A stretch of DNA of 52,670 nt, from contig CAYMLQ010000005.1 in assembly GCA_964390795.1 (NCBI GenBank), positions 1 to 52,670 of the forward strand, in the 5' to 3' direction. How positions within the stretch are numbered: the stretch's first letter is position 1; each line of letters opens with the position of its first letter. Position numbers and translations under genes: made by a program. Source of the stretch: CAYMLQ01 sp964390795 (GTDB taxonomy: Bacteria; Verrucomicrobiota; Kiritimatiellia; RFP12; UBA1067). This document shows positions 46,124 to 52,670 of this stretch, piece by piece. The notes under the pieces were generated by a model. That model did not search any database and was not told where the DNA came from. It worked only from the letters and a program-made list of their open reading frames with translations.

Positions 46124-46126
46124 TCA
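46071..46126. repeat. Heptamer array (GATCTCC/GGCCTCC units)
   Basis: Eight 7-base units: GATCTCC three times, GGCCTCC, GCCCTCC, GACCGCT, GTCCCCC, GGCCTCA. It becomes more degenerate towards the cls stop codon, which it touches. Confidence 0.8.
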
Positions 46127-47632
46127 CGCGATGGGGTGGAAGAGGTTGAAGAAGTTCTCCACGAGCTGCCGGCCCCTCGGACGGCGCCGCCACTCGGCGT
46201 AGAGGATCTCGTCCGCGTGCGCGAGGTCGTCCAGAACGGCAGCCTTCAGGCGCGCGGAGAAGTCGTCATCGAAAACGACTAGGTTGGTCTCGTAGTTGAG
46301 AAACAGGCTGCGGGAGTCGAGGTTGGCGCTGCCGATGAGCGAGACGGCGTCGTCGATGATGGCGGCCTTGGCGTGGATGAACGGCGGCCGGCGTTCGAAA
46401 ATGCGCACGCCGGCGGTGAGCAGCGGCGTGTAGAGCGCCTGTGAGGCAAAGCGGAGCGTGGGATGGTTGTTCACGGACGGGACGAGCACTTTGACGTCCA
46501 CGCCGCGATAGGCCGATTGGCGCAGGGAGAGAATCAGCGATTCGGGCGGCACGAAGTAAGGGGTGACGATCAGAACCTGCTTGCGCGCGAGGTTGATCGC
46601 GGCAAAGTAGGTCTCCAACGCGGTGCCCGACTCGTCGCCGCCTGGCCCACTGTTCTGAAGGCGGACCGCGTAGGCTCCCGCCTGTTCGGCGGCGGGAAAG
46701 TAGGTGCCTGCAAGCAGCTTATCCGTTGACTCGTCGGTCATGTAGTACCAGTCGCGCAGAAAGGTGTATTGCAGTTCCAGAACCACCGGGCCGCGGAGGC
46801 TGAAATGGTAGTCGAGGGTTCCGGGCTTGCCGGCTTGCGGCAGATAGACATCGTGGAAGTTGACGCCGCCGGTGAAGGCGGTCTTGCCGTCCACGACCAG
46901 AATCTTGCGGTGGTTGCGGAGATTGAGCTGGAATTTCCGCTTGAGGACATTGGCCTGTGAAAAGCCGATGATGTGCAGGTTGGGGACGCGGCGGCGGCGC
47001 CAGAAGAAGAGGCGCAGGTTGGCCCCGGCGGAGCCGAACGCGTCGTAGAGCACGCGCACCTCGACGCCGGCCTGCGCGCGCTCGACGAGAAGAGACATGA
47101 GGCGTTCGCCGACGCGGTCGTCGTTGAAGATGTAGGTGGCCAGATGAATGTGCTTCCGCGCGTTCCGGAGGGCGGCGAACATCTCTTCAAGCGCCCGCTC
47201 AGCCGTTTCGATCAACTGCACGTCGTTGCCGTCCAGCATCGGGTGGTGTGCGGAGAGATGGTCGAGGATGCGGTCGAGGTAAACCAGAGCGGCGCGGCCA
47301 TCCGCTGAGGCTTGCGCTTTCTTCTGGGCCTGCGCCGACGCGCCTGGATCGGGTGAGCGGGCCTTGAGTTGCTGCTTCTGGAAGATCATGTCGGAGTGCT
47401 GCTTCTCCCAGCCTTTGTTGGGAATCGTATTGATGCCGAAGAGCAGATACGCCAGAGGCCCGACGCCGGGAAAGGCGGTGGCGACAAAGATCCAAAGGAG
47501 CGACGTGCGCGCGTCGTGCGGCTTGCGGAGCAGGTGCAGGCATACGAGCAGGGAGATCATGAAATGGAGAACCGTGCCATACCCGAGCGATTCGGGTAGG
47601 GTGAATTTAATCCAGGCTAAGACCATGCACAT
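46124..47632 (-). CDS. cls: Cardiolipin synthase (phospholipase D family)
   Basis: 502 residues. The ATG at 47632 or the one six bases on (AGGA with better spacing) may be used. Two N-terminal helices (about 17-35 and 44-65, including FPGVGPLAYLLFG) form the PLDc_N anchor. Two HKD motifs follow: H241-x-K243 in NHRKILVVDGKTAFTGG, and H420-x-K422 in FIHAKAAIIDDAVSLIGSAN. The pair forms one active site that joins phosphatidyl groups to make cardiolipin at the inner membrane. Length and layout match bacterial ClsA-type enzymes. It is divergent from the HzsA-related gene, with 178 bases between starts. Its stop codon abuts a heptamer array. Confidence 0.94.
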   Translation of the reverse strand: MCMVLAWIKFTLPESLGYGTVLHFMISLLVCLHLLRKPHDARTSLLWIFVATAFPGVGPLAYLLFGINTIPNKGWEKQHSDMIFQKQQLKARSPDPGASAQAQKKAQASADGRAALVYLDRILDHLSAHHPMLDGNDVQLIETAERALEEMFAALRNARKHIHLATYIFNDDRVGERLMSLLVERAQAGVEVRVLYDAFGSAGANLRLFFWRRRRVPNLHIIGFSQANVLKRKFQLNLRNHRKILVVDGKTAFTGGVNFHDVYLPQAGKPGTLDYHFSLRGPVVLELQYTFLRDWYYMTDESTDKLLAGTYFPAAEQAGAYAVRLQNSGPGGDESGTALETYFAAINLARKQVLIVTPYFVPPESLILSLRQSAYRGVDVKVLVPSVNNHPTLRFASQALYTPLLTAGVRIFERRPPFIHAKAAIIDDAVSLIGSANLDSRSLFLNYETNLVVFDDDFSARLKAAVLDDLAHADEILYAEWRRRPRGRQLVENFFNLFHPIA

Positions 47633-47810
47633 CCTGCGGGTTCCTTTGCAGTTGACAGTGTATCAAGAGCCGGGTCCGCAGGGAATGCCGTTCTTTTGGG
47701 AGCGCTTCACGGCTTCACGGGGTGAGGGACGGTTTTCCTGTTTGACGCAACAGGCGAGTTCAGGCATGCTTCTGATTATCAAATCGTGTGGAAGACGGGG
47801 AGGGGATCCG

Positions 47811-50303
47811 ATGCTGAAAACGATACGTCTGTCGGCAGTGGCGGTGTTGACCGCCGTTTCGTGCGCCCGCGCGGGCGAAGCGGACGAGTATGCCGCGCTC
47901 GCAAGCGAGATGGCCGCCAGCAAGGCTTGGGCGTTTGAACGACTGGAGAAGGAGGCGTTGCGGCGCGACGCGTTGATCCTCGCTGGAGACCGCACGCCGG
48001 ACGACGTGGTCTGCCGACGCACAGCGGCTCTGCTGGCGCATCTCCGCGCCTTGCCGAACGCGCCTGACCTGACGGCGGAGGCGGCCGAACTGGCGGCGCT
48101 TCAGGCCTCACCCCAGCCAGATGAGGCGTTGCAGCGGAGTCGGTTTGCCGCGCTGACGGCGCTCAGGCGGCGCATCGCGTTCAAGAATCCGCTGCTCGAC
48201 TTCGACAGGATCGCTTTTCTGAAGCACAACAAACAGGCGCGCGGCGAGCGGCACATGGTGGACCAGTACTTCGGGTTTAACGCGGAGAAGGCGGGTGGCG
48301 TGTTCGTGCTGGAACAGCCTTTCGGCGCGCGGCCCACGGTGCGCAGCCTGCTTGCCGACGCGCGCGTCGGCAACGGCCGCCTCCAAGGTCGCTCGCTGGA
48401 GAATCAGGGCGGTTTTATTGCGCTCGATCTTGACTGGAACGCGCAGACGCTGCTCTTCGCTTTCACCGAGGCGCAGCACGACCTTCCGCCCGGCGTCACC
48501 TGCGACACGAACGTCTGGTTCGAGGCGGAGGCGCGGCGGCAGCCGCAGTATCGCTTCTATCACTTCCGCCCCGAGACCTGCTACCACCTGTTTTCCATGC
48601 GCGTGGACGGAACCGGCCTGACGCAGCTCACGGACGGGCCCTATAATGACTTCGCCGGCTGTTTTCTGCCCGATGGGCGGATTGCTCTGATCTCCACGCG
48701 GACGGGCGGCCAGCTCCGCTGCGGGTTCAGGCCAGACCCGACGTATACGCTGCATGCGATGCGGCAAGACGGTGGCGACATCGTGCAGCTCAGTTTTCAC
48801 GATACGAACGAGTGGCATCCGAGCGTGGACAACAGCGGCATGCTGGTCTACACGCGCTGGGACTATGTCGACCGCGATTCCGATGTGGCGCATCATCTCT
48901 GGCACTGTTATCCGGACGGTCGCGATCCGCGCAGTTATCACGGCAACTATCCGGGCCGGCGCGAGTTGCGTCCGTGGATGGAGATGTCCGTCCGGGCCGT
49001 GCCCGGCTCGCAGAAATACGTGGCTGTGGCGGCGCCACATCACGGACAGGCCTATGGCTCTCTGGTCTTGATCGACCTTCGGGAACGCGATGACGGTGCG
49101 ATGGGGCAGCTCAAGCGGCTCACGCCCGAGGTGCCCTTTCCGGAATCCGAAGCGGCGCCGGGCGTGCCGCATGCGAAAGGCAAGCACAGCCCCAACGCGG
49201 AGGTTTACGGTACGCCCTGGCCGCTCAGCGAGGATTTCTATTTGGCCGTGTACGACGCGGGACGAGCGAACTACGGTCTGTATCTGCTCGACAGCTTCGG
49301 CAACCGCGAGTTGCTCTATCGCGACGCCGCGCTGGCCTGCCTCGATCCGATCCCGCTCAGGCCGCGTCCGCGTCCGCCTGTGCTGCCGGCGCAGACCGCG
49401 CAGGCGCAGTCCGCCCGGCGCGAAGGGGAGGACCTATCCCTCGGCACCGTGATGGTCGTGAATGCGTACGAGAGCGCGCTGCCGTGGCCTGATGGAACGA
49501 AAATCAAGAGCCTGCGCGTGGTCGCGCTGTTCCCGAAGGACAATTCGGTTGCCGACGATCCGAACATCGGGTACGCAGCGCAGTCGCTGTGCCGCGGCGT
49601 GCTGGGAACCGTGCCTGTCGAGTCTGACGGCAGCGCCTCCTTCCGTGCGCCCGCCGGGGTCGGGCTCTATTTTCAGGCCCTGGACGAGAAGGGGCTGGCT
49701 GTCCACACGATGCGCTCCGCCACCTACCTGCACCCCGGAGAGACGCTGACCTGCTTGGGTTGCCATGAGACCAAGCAGACCTCATCCGGGGCGGGCGAGG
49801 GTAAGCAGCCTGCGGCGATGCGGCGCGCGCCTTCAACCCTTGAACCTGAAGCGACAGGCAGTTTTCCGCTCACCTTCCCGAGGCTGGTGCAGCCCGTGCT
49901 TGAGGCGAAATGTCTCGGCTGTCACGAGGAGAACCGAAAGAAGGGAGCGCCCGGCTTGCGCGGCGACACCTTCGGTGCGCACGGCTGGTCGGAGGCCTTC
50001 CAGACGCTGCGCAAACGGGCGTGGGGCATGAGCGGGGGCAACGGCGTCGCGCTGAAGGAGCGTCAGTACAGCATTCCCGGGCAGGACGGCGCACGCGTCA
50101 GCAAACTTTACGCGCTGCTAGCCGGCGGGCACCATGAGGTGAAGCTGACCGCTGAGGAACTGCGCCGCATCACCCTCTGGATCGACTGCAACAGCAACTT
50201 CTACGGAGCCTATCACGACACGGAAAAACAGGCGCGAGGAGCCCTCGTCCAGCCTCGCAAAGGCATTCCGGCGTGGACCGCCTTTGAAAAGCTGGTCAGA
50301 TAG
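47811..50303 (+). CDS. HzsA-related beta-propeller protein with two c-type haem sites
   Basis: 830 residues from the ATG at 47811, preceded by GGGGAGGGG; the frame is open upstream but there is no better start. The signal peptide is MLKTIRLSAVAVLTAVSCARA. Residues about 150-520 form a TolB/HzsA-like propeller (FSMRVDGTGLTQLTDGPYND; LHAMRQDGGDIVQLSFHDTN; LVYTRWDYVDRDSDVAHHLW). Two haem-binding sites follow: C648-x2-C651-H652 (LTCLGCHETK) and C701-x2-C704-H705 (CLGCHEEN). This is the layout of proteins named for the hydrazine synthase alpha subunit, but here no beta/gamma subunit or hydrazine dehydrogenase genes are present, so anammox is not implied. Predicted to be periplasmic; reaction unknown. 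Confidence 0.85.
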   Translation: MLKTIRLSAVAVLTAVSCARAGEADEYAALASEMAASKAWAFERLEKEALRRDALILAGDRTPDDVVCRRTAALLAHLRALPNAPDLTAEAAELAALQASPQPDEALQRSRFAALTALRRRIAFKNPLLDFDRIAFLKHNKQARGERHMVDQYFGFNAEKAGGVFVLEQPFGARPTVRSLLADARVGNGRLQGRSLENQGGFIALDLDWNAQTLLFAFTEAQHDLPPGVTCDTNVWFEAEARRQPQYRFYHFRPETCYHLFSMRVDGTGLTQLTDGPYNDFAGCFLPDGRIALISTRTGGQLRCGFRPDPTYTLHAMRQDGGDIVQLSFHDTNEWHPSVDNSGMLVYTRWDYVDRDSDVAHHLWHCYPDGRDPRSYHGNYPGRRELRPWMEMSVRAVPGSQKYVAVAAPHHGQAYGSLVLIDLRERDDGAMGQLKRLTPEVPFPESEAAPGVPHAKGKHSPNAEVYGTPWPLSEDFYLAVYDAGRANYGLYLLDSFGNRELLYRDAALACLDPIPLRPRPRPPVLPAQTAQAQSARREGEDLSLGTVMVVNAYESALPWPDGTKIKSLRVVALFPKDNSVADDPNIGYAAQSLCRGVLGTVPVESDGSASFRAPAGVGLYFQALDEKGLAVHTMRSATYLHPGETLTCLGCHETKQTSSGAGEGKQPAAMRRAPSTLEPEATGSFPLTFPRLVQPVLEAKCLGCHEENRKKGAPGLRGDTFGAHGWSEAFQTLRKRAWGMSGGNGVALKERQYSIPGQDGARVSKLYALLAGGHHEVKLTAEELRRITLWIDCNSNFYGAYHDTEKQARGALVQPRKGIPAWTAFEKLVR

Positions 50304-50309
50304 GCCGGA

Positions 50310-51341
50310 TCAGAACGTCATGTCCTTGAAGAGGAAGCACTCGATCTTGGCTTTGGCTTTCAGCTCGCGGAAGTATTGCTCGACGCTCTTGTTATATTTG
50401 ACCCGAAGAATGGATTCGTTGAGCTTCTTTCGATCCACGGGGATACGCTTGAGCAGGATATGCGAGGCTCGGACCGTTTCGGGAAGCGCCGGCGTCGTGG
50501 CTGTTGCTGCCTGGGCGGGCGTGCGGGCTGCAACCTTGATGAGGTGGTAGCCGAACGGCGTCTCCACGATCGGGCCGATCACTCCGACTTCTTGCTTGAA
50601 GGCCGCGTCGTCGAACTCTTTTACCATCTTGCCGCGGCTGAACTCTCCAAGGTCACCACCTTTTCTGGCACTCTGGCAGTCGGAGACGTTGCGGGCGACA
50701 TCCTCGAAGTTTGCGCCTTCGGTCAGCTGCTTTCGGACGGCTTCGAGTTTGGCGCGTTTGAGGTCATTCGTGACGCCGATCAGCTCGATGGCGTGCGTAA
50801 TCTCCTGATCGTCGATTTTCAGCTTGTTGCGCACGGCGACTTTGAGCAGCTTGTCGATGATCAGCCCGTCGTCAAACTCGCGGCGCATGGCGGTCTCGCC
50901 CATGGGGCCCTTGAGGAAAAAGTCGTTGGTGGTCCAGTTGCGTTGCTTGAGTGAGATTGCGAGCGCGCGAAGACCCTCTTGCTGGTCGGCCTCGGCGATG
51001 CGGATCTTCTGCTTGCCGGCCTCGTCCATCATGACGGTCTTGAAAACGAAGGCGTTGATGGCGCGGCGGCGGAAATACTCTTTCGCCTCGTCCATTCGGT
51101 TGGTGGGGATGATGAGGTGGTTGGTCTCGACATCGTCTTTGAGGTATCCCATGGCTCGCTTGTCCATCTCATCCCAGGTGAGAGGCGTGGCGTTGACCAT
51201 CGCAACCACATAGTCGGGTTGCGGGACGGCAGGTTTCAACTGTGGCGGGGGCGTCGGATTCCCGTCGTCTTTGCCACATCCGCAAAGCCCGAGCGTAAGG
51301 GCTGAAAACAAAACCATGGACAGTTGAATCATCGGTCGCAT
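50310..51341 (-). CDS. Parvulin-type peptidyl-prolyl isomerase, lipoprotein (PrsA/SurA-like)
   Basis: 343 residues from the ATG at 51341 (GGAGAG five bases upstream). The signal MRPMIQLSMVLFSALTLGLCGC has a lipobox Cys. A SurA/PrsA-like helical chaperone region spans about 40-190. A PpiC domain follows at about 190-300, with FEDVARNVSDCQSARKGGDL, GEFSRGKMVKEFDDAAF and TPFGYHLIKV, the usual parvulin signature. A segment ending RASHILLKRIPV, normally at the start of the domain, here lies near its end, which may be a circularly shifted or second partial copy. Role: folding of exported or outer-membrane proteins. Only six bases separate its stop from the HzsA-related gene. Confidence 0.88.
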   Translation of the reverse strand: MRPMIQLSMVLFSALTLGLCGCGKDDGNPTPPPQLKPAVPQPDYVVAMVNATPLTWDEMDKRAMGYLKDDVETNHLIIPTNRMDEAKEYFRRRAINAFVFKTVMMDEAGKQKIRIAEADQQEGLRALAISLKQRNWTTNDFFLKGPMGETAMRREFDDGLIIDKLLKVAVRNKLKIDDQEITHAIELIGVTNDLKRAKLEAVRKQLTEGANFEDVARNVSDCQSARKGGDLGEFSRGKMVKEFDDAAFKQEVGVIGPIVETPFGYHLIKVAARTPAQAATATTPALPETVRASHILLKRIPVDRKKLNESILRVKYNKSVEQYFRELKAKAKIECFLFKDMTF

Positions 51342-51522
51342 ACGTACTCTCCAACGTGACTATCGTTTGATGGAACGCGTGCCATGATACGGGATTGGGC
51401 CTCGGGATTCGAGCGAGAAATTCGCGGCGGATGTAATCGGCTTGTAATCGGCTTCTACGAACAGGCTTCCTCTGCGGGTCGGCTTCTGCTATAAACAGGG
51501 CGTTTCAACCAAGAGGAGTGCC
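51342..51522. promoter_or_regulatory. Divergent promoter region with 11-bp direct repeat
   Basis: Between the foldase gene and the small plus-strand gene at 51523. TGTAATCGGCT occurs twice in tandem (51432-51442, 51443-51453), and TATAAA at 51490-51495 lies 28 bases before the start codon at 51523 as a possible -10 box, with only a weak -35 (TTCCTC at 51467). The tandem repeat could be an operator for autoregulation of the toxin-antitoxin pair; this is inference. Confidence 0.35.
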
Positions 51523-51762
51523 ATGACTGAGATTCCAGAGGCCGAGTTGCCTGATTTTGACGACGATGTCGAGCGTGTTGTCGTGCTGGCGAGAAAAGGG
51601 ACGCGCAAAGCCGCTCGCCTGGCGAACCGGGTCGGATATTTCGTCGAGCACGCAGAAGGCGCTTGCATCGTCAAGTCGCCGCGCCATGTCCTGAAAATCG
51701 CATTAAAAGCCAGTCCTATCGATGTCAACAAACAGTACACCTTTGCCAGCGCCGCGCGCTAA
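51523..51762 (+). CDS. Small protein, probable antitoxin partner of the zeta-like toxin
   Basis: 79 residues from the ATG at 51523 with AGAGGAG upstream. The first 17 residues are strongly acidic (MTEIPEAELPDFDDDVE). The rest is basic and mixed (ARKGTRKAARLANRVGYF). No DNA-binding motif is obvious, and it does not look like the classic epsilon antitoxin. Its last 41 bases overlap the start of the zeta-like gene in a different frame, so translation is probably coupled. Position, size and overlap are those of an antitoxin; the function is inferred from context. Confidence 0.65.
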   Translation: MTEIPEAELPDFDDDVERVVVLARKGTRKAARLANRVGYFVEHAEGACIVKSPRHVLKIALKASPIDVNKQYTFASAAR

Positions 51763-52495
51763 ATGCCTGCGCATCTTCGCCGGGCCGAACGGCTCGGGAA
51801 AAACGACCGTTTACGAGGCGGTCGCCGAGCGGTTCCGTGTCGGTGCCTATGTCAACGCCGAGCAGCTGCAGCGGCGGTGCGAACTCAGCGCGGGCGTGTC
51901 GCTTCAGAGCTTCCTGCCATCGCTGACCGGCGAGGATTTCCAGACGTTTTACAGCGAGCACCCGTTGCGCGCTGACTATGAGTCTCCGTTTCCTTTTATC
52001 GTGCGCCCGGACGGTCGCCTCACGCTCTCGGAAACGTGTGACCACTCTCCCAAACTGTCGTTCGCCATGGCCATTCTTGCGGACTACCTGCTGGCACGGC
52101 TCGTTGAGGCGGGCGCGGAAATCTCGTTTGAGGCGGTTTTCTCGCAGCCTTCCGAGCTGGCTCTGATGCGCCGGGCAAGGGAGTCAGGCTATCGGGTCTG
52201 CCTGTACTATGTCTGTGTGGCATCGCCGGAGGTCAGCAAGCGGCGCATCGCGCTCCGCCTGACCCAGGGCGGCGGCGTCGGGGTTCCGGATGCTGAGGTC
52301 GTGGCGCAGTATGCGCAGTCGCTGGCCGCGCTGAAAGATGCGGTCGCCCTGTCCGATAGCGCCTGTCTGTTTGACAACACCTATTCGGGCGCGTCCTTGA
52401 AACTTGAGATCAGGAACGGTTCAGACGTGATCGCGCATGAGCCGGTGCTCCCAGATTGGATCACCCGCAGTCTGCCGGCGCTCGTTGCAAAATAG
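51722..52495 (+). CDS. Zeta toxin family P-loop kinase
   Basis: 257 residues from the ATG at 51722, inside the previous gene; no clear ribosome site, which fits coupling. The Walker A motif is RIFAGPNGSGKTTVYEAV with K27, followed by VNAEQLQRRCE, the zeta/PezT pattern. SFEAVFSQPSELALMRRARESGY matches the family's conserved central block, and VSKRRIALRLTQGGGVGVPD the arginine-bearing lid segment. Zeta toxins phosphorylate UDP-N-acetylglucosamine and block peptidoglycan synthesis; chromosomal relatives of this shorter type are often unverified. ATP-binding and lid residues look intact, so it is probably active. Paired with the small gene upstream. Confidence 0.85.
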   Translation: MSTNSTPLPAPRAKCLRIFAGPNGSGKTTVYEAVAERFRVGAYVNAEQLQRRCELSAGVSLQSFLPSLTGEDFQTFYSEHPLRADYESPFPFIVRPDGRLTLSETCDHSPKLSFAMAILADYLLARLVEAGAEISFEAVFSQPSELALMRRARESGYRVCLYYVCVASPEVSKRRIALRLTQGGGVGVPDAEVVAQYAQSLAALKDAVALSDSACLFDNTYSGASLKLEIRNGSDVIAHEPVLPDWITRSLPALVAK

Positions 52496-52670
52496 CGCCT
52501 CGAAAATGCTCTGCGATCTCTGCGTCCTCTGCGCGAACTCTGAGTTTAGTCCACAATTATTTCGACAGTGGTATAACGGGAGTGAGGAATCAAATTATTG
52601 AATCGCCGCTAGATCGTTTCCTTTATAGATAAAGCACTTGTGAGAAGCAAGAGGGTTTAGTATCTTTTCG
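52496..52670. other. Intergenic tail with a short 9-bp repeat
   Basis: No gene seen. Three tandem units of the form nnCTCTGCG lie at 52507-52533 (TGCTCTGCG, ATCTCTGCG, TCCTCTGCG). The last 100 bases are AT-rich. Confidence 0.5.

Noticed and set aside
47811..50303. Evidence for anammox metabolism
   Set aside because: Only an HzsA-related protein is present; no HzsB/C, hydrazine dehydrogenase or related genes in the window.

Overview
The window looks like a chromosome segment from a GC-rich Gram-negative member of the PVC group, most likely Kiritimatiellota/Verrucomicrobiota. This is inferred from gene content, not from a marker gene: very large secreted beta-helix/PKD proteins with a Ca-loop plus short C-terminal domain, lipoprotein glycoside hydrolases (alpha-L-rhamnosidase, DUF4091/GH123-like, GH5-like), an HzsA-related protein, a multihaem cytochrome fused to HEAT/TPR repeats, and many dispersed intergenic repeats. 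No rRNA, tRNA or CRISPR array was seen.

Region 1 (1-13364). The end of a membrane-protein gene is translationally coupled to an LPS-kinase-like gene on the plus strand. It converges on a tightly packed minus-strand signalling operon of five genes. In transcription order these are a giant membrane hybrid histidine kinase (Cache-like sensors, 3 PAS, HisKA, HATPase, 2 REC, HPt), a kinase-less membrane PAS sensor paralogous to its front half, a FIST sensor protein, a soluble hybrid kinase paralogous to its back half, and a receiver-SpoIIE/PP2C phosphatase as likely output. Every junction is an overlap or a short gap, so it reads as one phosphorelay module. A wrecked transposase (DruA/DUF4338-like N-terminus plus ISAs1-type region, with a frameshift and a central deletion) sits directly upstream.

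Region 2 (14489-24462). Co-directional genes encode a GH78 alpha-L-rhamnosidase lipoprotein, a DUF4091/GH123-like enzyme, an octahaem-type cytochrome with HEAT/TPR repeats and deoxyribose-phosphate aldolase (deoC). This suggests deoxysugar-rich polysaccharide use, with the cytochrome as an odd companion.

Region 3 (24463-25708). About 1.2 kb is largely non-coding: a YaiI/UPF0178 gene reduced to its two ends, heptanucleotide arrays, a perfect 36-bp inverted repeat and a 27-bp inverted repeat. An AT-richer orphan lipoprotein gene follows.

Region 4 (26420-43834). A secreted GH5-like glycosidase is divergent from a 4,473-residue secreted protein made of eight beta-helix modules separated by seven PKD domains. 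Adjacent modules share long exact DNA repeats, so the gene grew by tandem duplication and is probably recombinogenic. RNase HI converges on its end.

Region 5 (43945-52670). This holds two lipoprotein genes behind a good promoter, a ~440-bp nested inverted-repeat element, cardiolipin synthase, an HzsA-related dihaem protein, a parvulin-type lipoprotein foldase and a zeta-type toxin gene overlapping a small upstream gene that may be its antitoxin.

Strongest candidates for something undescribed: (a) the five-gene FIST/Cys-PAS/hybrid-kinase/PP2C relay, (b) the 8-module beta-helix/PKD gene with its cysteine ladder and in-gene DNA repeats, and (c) the family of 7-bp-period intergenic arrays whose sequence differs at each site but whose period is constant.
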